Positions 6,826 to 13,171 of a stretch of DNA of 13,171 nucleotides are shown in pieces. The stretch comes from Myxococcales bacterium (GTDB lineage Bacteria > Myxococcota_A > UBA9160 > SMWR01). The stretch spans positions 1 through 13,171 of the forward strand of contig JACZVU010000065.1 of assembly GCA_022572485.1 (NCBI GenBank), given 5' to 3'. Under the pieces are notes generated by a model, which ran no database searches, was not told the DNA's origin, and saw only the letters and a program-made list of their open reading frames with translations. Numbering within the stretch: the stretch's first letter is position 1; every line of letters begins with the position of its first letter. A program made the translations under genes and the position numbers.

Positions 6826-6900
6826 GCGATCCAGGCTGCGTCTGAGCCGCTCCGCTTGTGTCTGACCAGTCCAGCCTGCGTCTGAGCCGCTCCGCCTGCG
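6816..6900 (+). repeat. 20-bp-period tandem repeat starting over the patatin stop codon
   Basis: Units at 6836-6855 and 6876-6895 are identical (CTGCGTCTGAGCCGCTCCGC). Between them, 6856-6875 is a diverged copy (TTGTGTCTGACCAGTCCAGC), and a weaker one at 6816-6835 contains the patatin TGA stop. Each full unit carries TCTGA in the same place. The array looks like slippage expansion of the gene's 3' end; there is no sign of a CRISPR. Confidence 0.7.
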
Positions 6901-6928
6901 AGCGTGGTATCGTGCAGCTAAGTCACTA

Positions 6929-6952
6929 GAGTAGCGAACGAATTCGCTATTC
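6929..6952 (+). terminator. Hairpin between the patatin gene and the fts operon
   Basis: GAGTAGCGAA (6929-6938) and TTCGCTATTC (6943-6952) form a 10-bp stem with one G-T wobble and a CGAA tetraloop; the inner 7 bp are perfect. It lies about 100 bp after the patatin stop and about 190 bp before the next gene. With no T-run it could be a terminator or a dyad operator for the downstream operon. Confidence 0.4.
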
Positions 6953-7139
6953 CCTGAAGCTGGATGGGTATGTCTGTAGCCGAAAACCCTCAGGTTTGGC
7001 TTCAGGTTGCGGCCCCGTTTGCCGATTTTCCCTGCGAGCACGCGCGTCTGTGTGGAAAGTCGCCACCCCGCTCGACAACATCGATCGGGGAGACGAGACT
7101 CCGCGCCGCCGGGTGGGCCAGAGGGGGAAGAGACCGGCA

Positions 7140-7724
7140 ATGATCACCGGCTGCAACACCAATGTTCTGTATCGCGGCAAGCAGTTCCACGTCCAGACCG
7201 AGGACAGTGGGCGCGCGAATCCGCATATCATCAGCCACGTGTATCACGGCGGAACGATCATCGCGTCTGAAAAGAGCGAGTACGGCGACCGCATCGGCTC
7301 GGCGGAACTCGACATCAAGGTGCGCGCGCAGATCGAATTGCAACACAAGACGATGTTGAAGCGCTTGACGAGTGGTGAACTCGACGCGGTGATCGACGAG
7401 CGCCTCGGTGGTGCGGGCGCGGCCACAAAGGCGTCGCCTCTGCCGGCCAGCGAAGAGTCTGTGGCGGAAAGCACCGCGAGTGGTGGCGAGTCCGCCGGTT
7501 CCATCACGGCCAGCGCGGATACCGCCCCGGCCATCGATGTGAAGCGGCCGGCGGCAGATACCCAGCCGATCCTCGAAAAGACATCCGCCCCCGCGTTTGG
7601 CAACAGCTTCGATTCCGAAAAACCGCTCGACGAGGTCATTCTCGAATACCTCATCGAAAAGGCGCGCAGCCGCACCGCTGAGAAGAAACCGTCTCCCGCG
7701 CGTCAACAGCGCCAAAAAGGGTGA
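7140..7724 (+). CDS. Uncharacterised 194-aa protein, first gene of the ftsEX operon
   Basis: ATG 7140 is chosen because the purine-rich GAGGGGAAGAG (7122-7132) precedes it and the conserved-looking sequence starts there; the upstream extension is arginine-rich and unlike protein. Residues 1-55 form a compact beta-rich block (NVLYRGKQFHVQTEDSGR, then HIISHVYHGGTIIASEKSEY), and 55-85 an amphipathic helix (IKVRAQIELQHKTMLKRL). Residues of about 95-160 are a low-complexity Ala/Ser/Thr/Glu linker, and a last short helix (PLDEVILEYLIEKARSR) ends in a basic tail. No signal peptide or membrane segment is present, so it is cytoplasmic. From memory, similar 'FHVQTED' proteins occur in deltaproteobacteria without assigned function; I could not check this. 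The GTGA overlap with ftsE implies coupled translation and a likely shared role. Confidence 0.82.
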   Translation: MITGCNTNVLYRGKQFHVQTEDSGRANPHIISHVYHGGTIIASEKSEYGDRIGSAELDIKVRAQIELQHKTMLKRLTSGELDAVIDERLGGAGAATKASPLPASEESVAESTASGGESAGSITASADTAPAIDVKRPAADTQPILEKTSAPAFGNSFDSEKPLDEVILEYLIEKARSRTAEKKPSPARQQRQKG

Positions 7725-8467
7725 GTCGGCCGCGTTTTCGGTTGCGCAGCGGCGGCGGTGCGATCGACGCGCCGCGCGGCGATGGTGCGATCCGGATGTT
7801 TCACGTTTCCAAATCGTATCTCGCGGGCAGCTTCGCGCTGCGCGATGTCAGCCTCGAACTTGCAAAGGGCGAGTTTCTCTTCTTGACGGGCCCCAGCGGC
7901 GCGGGCAAGACCAGCCTGCTCAAATTGATCTTTGGCGCCGAGCGTCCGAGTGAGGGCCAGATCGTCGTGCTCGGCCGCAACATCGCGCGCCTCGGTGAAT
8001 CCGCGGTGCCGCCACTGCGGCGCAAGATCGGCGTCGTTTTTCAGGACTTCAAACTCCTGCCACGCCGCACCGTCGAAGAGAACGTCGCACTCGCACTGCA
8101 GGTCACGGGGACGCCGCCGCGGGAGACCCGCGCCAAGGTCTTCGCGATCCTCAAGCAACTCGGCCTCCAGCACCGGCGCTACCACCACCCGCTCTCGCTC
8201 TCGGGCGGCGAGCAACAGCGCGTCGCGATTGCGCGGGCTCTCGTCAACGAGCCCGAGATCCTGCTCGCGGACGAGCCCACCGGAAACCTCGATCCCGAGT
8301 TGACGGTCGAAATCATGGACCTGATCGCAAGCACCGCGCTGCGGGGCACGACCGTCGTGGTCGCCACGCACGAGCTCGGCATCGTGCGCCGCTACGGCAA
8401 GCGCACCGTGCGCCTCGAGAGTGGGCGGGTCGTCGAAGACACGCAACCTTCGTTCCCGCGAACATGA
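7721..8467 (+). CDS. ftsE: Cell-division ABC ATPase FtsE
   Basis: 248 aa from GTG 7721, which overlaps the preceding stop as GTGA. ABC motifs in order: Walker A GPSGAGKT (57-64), Q-loop in [11 protein letters not shown], signature LSGGEQQR (160-167), Walker B ILLADEP with Glu185, and H-loop His217 in [18 protein letters not shown] and [15 protein letters not shown] are typical of FtsE rather than of other ABC ATPases. With FtsX it forms the membrane complex that couples cytoplasmic ATP hydrolysis to septal peptidoglycan hydrolysis. The first 22 residues (Arg/Gly-rich) exceed the family, whose members start just before the first strand. ATG 7796 is the alternative start but would leave the first strand short, so the GTG with a small extension is kept. 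Confidence 0.96.
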   Translation: MSRPRFRLRSGGGAIDAPRGDGAIRMFHVSKSYLAGSFALRDVSLELAKGEFLFLTGPSGAGKTSLLKLIFGAERPSEGQIVVLGRNIARLGESAVPPLRRKIGVVFQDFKLLPRRTVEENVALALQVTGTPPRETRAKVFAILKQLGLQHRRYHHPLSLSGGEQQRVAIARALVNEPEILLADEPTGNLDPELTVEIMDLIASTALRGTTVVVATHELGIVRRYGKRTVRLESGRVVEDTQPSFPRT

Positions 8468-9366
8468 CGCGCACGGCCTACAAGTGGCTCTTCTTCATTC
8501 GAACGGCGATCCGCGGGATTGCGTCGAGTTCCGTGACGAGCGGGATCTCGGTCGTGACGATCGGTGTGACCCTGGTGCTGGTCGGTGCGTTTGCACTGCT
8601 GGTGCAGAACATGGAAGAGTTGCTCGGTCAATTTGGGGACGACCTTCGCGTCACCGCCTACCTGGAGCCCGGCGTATCCGGCCAGGCGCTGCGCGCGCTG
8701 GAAGATCGTGTACGGGAGATCTCCGGGGTCGAAGACGTCGAGAGGGTATCGCAGGACGAGGCGCTGGAGCGTTTTCGCGCCTCGGTGGGAAGCGGCTCCG
8801 CGCTGCTCGACGGGCTCGACATCAATCCGCTGCCGGCTTCGCTCGAGGTTTCGCTGAACGACGATCGCCGCTCAGCGGAGGGCATGGAAGCCGTCGCGAG
8901 CGCCATCGAGGGGCTCGCGGGTGTCGAGAGCTTGAGTTCGGGGCGGGATTGGGTCGAGGGCTACCTGCGGGCGGTCGCGTTGGTGCGAAGTGTAGGGGTG
9001 GGCCTCGGGATCATTCTCGCGCTCGCAACTTTGTTGATCATCGCGAATACCATTCGACTCGGGATTTTCGCGCGCCGCGACGAACTCGAAATCCTCTCGC
9101 TCGTCGGCGCGAGTCGCGCGTTCGTGCAGACGCCGTTTCTGCTCGAGGGCTTGCTTCAGGGCGCCGCGGGCGGCGCGATCGCGCTGGGGCTGCTCTACGC
9201 GCTCTTTCATCTCGCGTTGCCAGGATTCGAATTTGGTCTCGAGCTGCTCGTGGGCACCACGCCGCGCTTCTTTTCTTCGAGCGAGGCGCTGATTCTCATC
9301 GGTGGCGGAGCAGGGCTCGGCTTGTTCGGGTCCGCGGCGGCGCTTGGCGGAGGATGGCGGTCATGA
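8464..9366 (+). CDS. ftsX: Cell-division ABC permease FtsX
   Basis: 300 aa, with ATGA overlapping the ftsE stop. The topology fits FtsX: a cytoplasmic N-terminus, TM1 (about residues 22-48), a periplasmic domain of about 120 residues (LRVTAYLEPGVSGQALRAL, then a VEDVERVSQDEAL block and LPASLEVSL), then three further TM segments (about 172-198, 218-243, 268-297). The RRDELEILSLVGAS stretch between TM2 and TM3 is the conserved cytoplasmic loop of the family. The periplasmic loop binds EnvC-type coiled-coil activators in other bacteria, and such a protein is encoded immediately downstream. It belongs to the MacB/FtsX superfamily of mechanotransmitting permeases and probably does not transport a solute. 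Confidence 0.95.
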   Translation: MTRTAYKWLFFIRTAIRGIASSSVTSGISVVTIGVTLVLVGAFALLVQNMEELLGQFGDDLRVTAYLEPGVSGQALRALEDRVREISGVEDVERVSQDEALERFRASVGSGSALLDGLDINPLPASLEVSLNDDRRSAEGMEAVASAIEGLAGVESLSSGRDWVEGYLRAVALVRSVGVGLGIILALATLLIIANTIRLGIFARRDELEILSLVGASRAFVQTPFLLEGLLQGAAGGAIALGLLYALFHLALPGFEFGLELLVGTTPRFFSSSEALILIGGGAGLGLFGSAAALGGGWRS

Positions 9367-10526
9367 AGGCCGGAACCCTGGGCGCTTCGGTCGCATGGGT
9401 TACGGCGATCGCGTTGGTCTCCATGGCCGTGCCGGCTCGAGCCGAGGGCGATCCCGAGCTGGTACGGCTGCGCGGCGCGATTCGCGAGAGCCGCGAGCGC
9501 GTCGCCACCTACGAGCGGGAGCGGCGCGGATTGCTCGAAACCGTCGAAGCCCTCGATCGCGCCGCCGCCGCGATCAGGCGCAACCTCGCCAAGGTCCGGC
9601 GGGTTGCAGAGCAGGCGCGAGAGACACTCAAAAGAGTCGATGAAGAAGCAGTGGCAATCCGCGAGCGGCGCAAAGTGATCGAGCGCGCAATGTCGATCCG
9701 CGCCGTCGCGCTCTACAAGGCGGGTTCTGTGGGGCCCGTGAGGCTGCTCTTCGCGGCAGATGGCGTGCGCGATCTGTTGTCGAGGCTGAACACCTTGAAG
9801 TTGTTGCTGGGTCACGACATCAGCCTGCTCGAGCAGCACCGCGTCGAGTCCGCGGCGCTGGTCGAAACAGAGGCGCGGGCGCGCGAAGCGCTCAAGAGCC
9901 GCGATGAGGCGCTCGCGCAGCTGCGCGAGCGGTCGGATCAGCTGAAGCGAGAGCGTGGGGCCAAGCGCAAGCTGGTGGCGCGGCTGCATACGGATCGCGC
10001 CCGCGAACGCGCCGCGCTCGTCGAGCTGGAAACCGCTGCCCGGGCGCTCGAAGCGACGCTCACGTCACTTCGTCAGGCGCCGATGCGCAGTTCCGAGCCG
10101 CTGGGGCCGCCCTTCGCGAGCCTCCGCGCGCGGCTCGCGCCGCCCGTCGAAGCTTCGATCGCCACGTCGTTCGGGCGCGTGGTCGACGCCGAGTTCAAGA
10201 CCGAGACCTTCCGAAGCGGTGTGGATTTCGATGCGCCACTCGGGGTGGCCGTCAAGGCGGTGGCCGCGGGCTGGGTGCGCTTTGCGGGCTGGTTTCGCGG
10301 CTACGGGAAGCTCGTGATCCTCGACCACGGGGATGGGTATTTCAGCGTGTCCGGGCATCTGGCCGATATCTGGGTGGAAGTCGGAGACGAAGTCGAATCG
10401 CGTGGTGTCATCGGGACGGTGGGAGATACGGGGTCGCTTTCCGGGCCCCGGCTGTATTTCGAGATCCGCCACGGGCGCGAGCCCCAGGATCCCCGCAAGT
10501 GGCTCCGCCTTCGGGACACGGGCTAG
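9363..10526 (+). CDS. envC: EnvC-like septal murein hydrolase activator (degenerate LytM)
   Basis: 387 aa. ATG 9363 overlaps the ftsX stop as ATGA and has GGAGG (9349-9353) at good spacing; the other in-frame ATG at 9354 abuts that site. Residues 1-26 are a signal peptide ending VPARA. Residues of about 28-245 are an almost continuous Arg/Glu/Leu/Ala coiled coil, and about 265-380 form an M23/LytM domain. The metallopeptidase site is broken: the first zinc His is Arg284 (RSGVD, Asp288 kept), and the HxH motif reads Arg363-Leu-Tyr365-FE; only His332 (SGHL) remains. E. coli EnvC also ends its LytM domain in LYFEIR and activates amidases without being an enzyme. The product is therefore probably a periplasmic activator recruited by FtsX. 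The gene symbol is assigned by analogy. Confidence 0.88.
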   Translation: MKAGTLGASVAWVTAIALVSMAVPARAEGDPELVRLRGAIRESRERVATYERERRGLLETVEALDRAAAAIRRNLAKVRRVAEQARETLKRVDEEAVAIRERRKVIERAMSIRAVALYKAGSVGPVRLLFAADGVRDLLSRLNTLKLLLGHDISLLEQHRVESAALVETEARAREALKSRDEALAQLRERSDQLKRERGAKRKLVARLHTDRARERAALVELETAARALEATLTSLRQAPMRSSEPLGPPFASLRARLAPPVEASIATSFGRVVDAEFKTETFRSGVDFDAPLGVAVKAVAAGWVRFAGWFRGYGKLVILDHGDGYFSVSGHLADIWVEVGDEVESRGVIGTVGDTGSLSGPRLYFEIRHGREPQDPRKWLRLRDTG

Positions 10527-10672
10527 AATGGCGGTCACGAGATGGATGGGGGGGCGCGCCGACATCGCCCCCGGGTCGCCCCCGTCATCCTCTTTCTGCC
10601 GCGTTCGCAGGAGCGCGCCGTGACGCGCGAGAGACGGGTAGGGCAATGGTAGGGTGGATAGGGCGGGCGGAA

Positions 10673-12079
10673 ATGGAATCGAGACCCATGCAACGACTCA
10701 GGGTTCGCTTTTTACTGACCTTCCTCGCGGGTGTGGTCGTCGCCGGCGCGGCGCCGATCCTCACGGGCAACGTGAGCCCATCGATGGCGTCGCGTTACGA
10801 CGACCTCAGTCTCTTCACCAGCGTGTTGACACTGGTCCGCGGCAACTACGTTGAGCCGATCGACGACAGCGAGCTGATTCGCGGCGCCGTTCGCGGGATG
10901 CTCGAGCAACTCGACCCGCATTCGACCTTCCTCGATGTCAAGGCCTACGAAGAGATGCAGGTCGACACGAAGGGGGAATTCCATGGGCTCGGAATCGAGA
11001 TCACCAAGCAGAAGGGCGGCTTCATCGAGGTGATCTCGCCGATCGAGGGTACACCCGCGGATCGGGCCGGGATCATGGCGCGCGATCTGATCGTGAAGAT
11101 CTGTCCGACCGAGGTGCCGGAGGCTTGGGAAGACGACTGCCGATCGACCAAGAACATGACACTCTTCGAGGCGGTCTCGCTGATGCGCGGCAAGCGCGGC
11201 ACGGAAATCACGATCAACATCTTTCGCGAGGGCTTTGGCGAGCCCAAGCCGTTCAAGGTGGTTCGTGACGTCGTCAAAATCGTTTCTGTGAGCGGGAAGC
11301 TGCTCGAGCCGGGTTACGGGTACATTCGGGTCCGCGCGTTCCAGGTGAGCAGCGCCGAGGAGCTCGAAAGCGCCCTCGCTGAAATCCACGCCGAAGCCGG
11401 AGAGCCGCTCGAAGGGCTCGTGCTCGATTTGCGCGACAATCCCGGTGGGCTGCTCGATCAAGCGGTCCGGATTGCGGATCTCTGGTTGTCCGATGGTCTG
11501 ATCGTCTACACGAAGGGAAGGCGAGAGGACCAGCGCCAGGATTTCTTCGCCCACGAGGAGGGGACCGAGCCCAATTATCCCATTGCGGTGCTCGTAAACG
11601 GTGGCTCTGCGAGCGCGTCAGAGATCGTCGCGGGCGCGCTCCAGGATCAACAGCGCGCGTTGATCGTCGGTCAGGATACGTTTGGAAAGGGTTCGGTCCA
11701 GACCGTCTTTCCGCTCGAGGGAGACCACGGTTTGCGCCTGACCACGGCCCTTTATTACACGCCGTCGGGTCGGTCGATTCAGGAGGTCGGGATTTCGCCC
11801 GACATCGTCGTTGCGCGGGCCGCCGAGTTTGCGGATGCGAAACCGCGGCGCCGCATGCGCGAAGTGGACCTCGAAGGGCACTTCACCCAGAGCGACGCCA
11901 ACCCCGAGGCGCCCGCCAAGGCAGAGGATGAAGCATCGGAAACGTCGGACGACGAGGTTGCCGATCACCAACTCGACCGCGCTATCGAGGTATTGAAGAG
12001 CTGGACCTACTTCGATCGCCTGCGCAAGGACCGATTGACACCCTCGTTTCAGGCCAAGGCGCCCGAGACGGCTCCCTGA
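10673..12079 (+). CDS. ctpA: Carboxy-terminal processing protease, S41 family
   Basis: 468 aa. ATG 10673 is preferred for the GGGCGGGCGG just upstream; 10646 and 10688 are possible, and all keep the N-terminal hydrophobic export/anchor segment (FLLTFLAGVVVAGAAPILTG). Order: S41 N-terminal helical region with RGMLEQLDPHSTFLD, a PDZ domain (about residues 95-185, FHGLGIEITKQKGGFIEVISP), then the catalytic core. The Ser-Lys dyad is Ser314 (middle Ser of GGSASASE), Lys339 and Gln343 in FGKGSVQ, with the CtpB-like 25-residue spacing. After the core comes an acidic Glu/Asp/Ala linker (about 405-430) and a final helix (LDRAIEVLKSW). It is a periplasmic protease; family members trim or degrade envelope proteins, including regulators of peptidoglycan hydrolases. 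It lies about 146 bp after the EnvC-like gene. Confidence 0.94.
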   Translation: MESRPMQRLRVRFLLTFLAGVVVAGAAPILTGNVSPSMASRYDDLSLFTSVLTLVRGNYVEPIDDSELIRGAVRGMLEQLDPHSTFLDVKAYEEMQVDTKGEFHGLGIEITKQKGGFIEVISPIEGTPADRAGIMARDLIVKICPTEVPEAWEDDCRSTKNMTLFEAVSLMRGKRGTEITINIFREGFGEPKPFKVVRDVVKIVSVSGKLLEPGYGYIRVRAFQVSSAEELESALAEIHAEAGEPLEGLVLDLRDNPGGLLDQAVRIADLWLSDGLIVYTKGRREDQRQDFFAHEEGTEPNYPIAVLVNGGSASASEIVAGALQDQQRALIVGQDTFGKGSVQTVFPLEGDHGLRLTTALYYTPSGRSIQEVGISPDIVVARAAEFADAKPRRRMREVDLEGHFTQSDANPEAPAKAEDEASETSDDEVADHQLDRAIEVLKSWTYFDRLRKDRLTPSFQAKAPETAP

Positions 12080-12124
12080 AAGTTTCGAGCGCGCCCACGG
12101 GCTTTGTGCCGTGTGTTCACCGCG

Positions 12125-13171
12125 ATGAGTGAGCCGGAAGGTGCGGAGCCCCGCATCTATTCGATCAGCGAGGTGCTGGCCGGCCTCCGCATGCTGCTCG
12201 AAGAACGTGTTGGGCGGGTGTGGGTCGTCGGCGAGCTGAGCAACCTCCATCGGGCCCGCTCGGGGCATCTCTACTTCACCCTGAAGGACGATGCGGGCCA
12301 GTTGCGCGCCGCATTGTTTCGGAGTGCTGCGAGGCGCCTCGCCTTCGAGCCCGAGGACGGGCTCGAAGTTCTCGCCTACGGCGACCTCTCCGTCTACGAG
12401 CCGCGCGGAGATCTTCAACTCATCGTCCAGCAGCTCGAACCGCGCGGCTTGGGTGCGCTGCAGCTCGCCTTTGAGCAGCTGCGCGCGCGGCTCGAAGCAG
12501 AAGGGCTCTTCGACCCGGGTCGCAAGCGCCCGCTGCCCGCGTGCCCGTCTCGGATCGGTGTGGTGACGTCGCCGACGGGCGCGGCGATCCGCGATGTCCT
12601 GGAGGTCACCGGTCGGCGCTATTGCGCCGCCTCGATCCTGATCGCCGCGACGCGGGTTCAGGGTGTTGGGGCCGAAGATGAGATCGCCGCGGCGATCGAC
12701 GCGCTTTCCATGCAGCCGGATGTCGACCTGATCCTGCTGGTGCGCGGTGGAGGGTCTCTCGAAGACCTGCGGGCGTTCAACAGCGAGGTCGTGGCGCGAG
12801 CGATCGCGCGCGCGGCGGTGCCCGTCGTGTCGGGTGTCGGCCACGAGGTCGATGTCACGATCGCAGACCTGGTCGCGGATGCCCGCGCCGCGACACCGTC
12901 GGTCGCGGCCGAGATGGCGGTCCCCGACGCCACGGATCTCCTGCGTCATCTCGCGCGCGATTGGCGGCGGCTGCGGCTCGCGGTGCGCGTGGTCTTCGAG
13001 CGTGGGGTGAAGAACTTCGAGCGCGAGCGCGACGCACTCCAGATGCTGGCTCCGTCGACGCGCTTGGCCATCCAACGCGCGCGGCTCGGGGTCGCGATTC
13101 GCGCGCTCGTGCGCGTGGGCGCTGCACCCGCGGAGCGCGGCCGATCTCGGCTCGCGGAGCTCGCGGGCCGG
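12125..13171 (+). CDS. xseA: Exodeoxyribonuclease VII large subunit, 3' end outside the window
   Basis: 349 residues visible; the frame is open to the right edge. The N-terminal OB-fold DNA-binding domain (about 10-110) includes VWVVGELSNLHRARSGHLYFTLKD and VLAYGDLSVYEPRGDLQL. The catalytic domain follows with PSRIGVVTSPTGAAIRDVL, then RGGGSLEDLRAFNSE and VVSGVGHEVDVTIADLVAD, then RAATPSVAAE, all hallmark XseA segments. The missing part should be the C-terminal coiled-coil region that binds XseB. The enzyme degrades single-stranded DNA to oligonucleotides and also needs the small subunit, whose gene usually follows. ATG 12125 has no clear Shine-Dalgarno; GTG 12113 in frame is the alternative. 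It lies 45 bp after ctpA and may be read from the same transcript. Confidence 0.96.
   Translation, partial: MSEPEGAEPRIYSISEVLAGLRMLLEERVGRVWVVGELSNLHRARSGHLYFTLKDDAGQLRAALFRSAARRLAFEPEDGLEVLAYGDLSVYEPRGDLQLIVQQLEPRGLGALQLAFEQLRARLEAEGLFDPGRKRPLPACPSRIGVVTSPTGAAIRDVLEVTGRRYCAASILIAATRVQGVGAEDEIAAAIDALSMQPDVDLILLVRGGGSLEDLRAFNSEVVARAIARAAVPVVSGVGHEVDVTIADLVADARAATPSVAAEMAVPDATDLLRHLARDWRRLRLAVRVVFERGVKNFERERDALQMLAPSTRLAIQRARLGVAIRALVRVGAAPAERGRSRLAELAGR

Noticed and set aside
6816..6900. CRISPR-like repeats
   Set aside because: The 20-bp units are directly adjacent with no spacers and no cas genes are present; this is a tandem repeat.
8421..9362. Long upstream extension of the EnvC-like frame
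   Set aside because: It overlaps ftsX in another frame; the signal peptide and the ATGA overlap place the true start at 9363.
11618..13075. 485-codon minus-strand open frame
   Set aside because: It is antisense to ctpA and xseA, both of which have intact family motifs.

Overview
The window is high-GC bacterial DNA. Its right half is a dense cell-division and cell-envelope operon: ftsE, ftsX, an EnvC-like LytM factor, a CtpA protease, then xseA running off the right edge. That gene order, a PEP-CTERM-tagged protein and a MORN-repeat secreted protein fit a deltaproteobacterial-type lineage such as Myxococcota or Desulfobacterota. This placement is inference from gene content only.

Left part (1-3215): a secreted MORN-repeat protein lies on the minus strand (54-1340). 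About 830 bp without a convincing gene follows, with visibly lower G+C. It leads into a HigB/HigA toxin-antitoxin pair (2172-2804) and a truncated HNH-nuclease fragment (2820-3062). This stretch looks like a horizontally acquired islet. The higBA promoter is readable: a near-consensus -35/-10 pair whose spacer and -10 box are covered by a perfect 11-bp inverted repeat. It lies so close to the higB GTG that the mRNA is probably leaderless. A 59-bp stretch at 1748-1806 has some features of an integron attC site, and a matching core heptamer sits at the higA stop codon. The evidence for an integron-type cassette is weak but checkable.

Middle part (3216-6825): three envelope-related plus-strand genes. 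They are a secreted or lipid-anchored beta-propeller-like protein with a TolC-like C-terminal segment, a lamin-tail-domain protein with a C-terminal PEP-CTERM sorting signal, and a patatin-family phospholipase. A strong GC hairpin follows the PEP-CTERM gene. A 20-bp-period tandem repeat starts at the patatin stop codon.

Right part (7140-13171): a 194-aa protein of unknown function overlaps ftsE by 4 bp (GTGA). ftsE overlaps ftsX by 4 bp (ATGA), and ftsX overlaps the EnvC-like gene by 4 bp (ATGA). FtsEX is an ABC-type machine that controls septal peptidoglycan hydrolysis through periplasmic EnvC-type coiled-coil activators. Here the activator is encoded directly with its controller, and its LytM domain has lost zinc-site and catalytic histidines, as in E. 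coli EnvC. The uncharacterised first gene, translationally coupled to ftsE, is the most interesting candidate for an undescribed component of this system.
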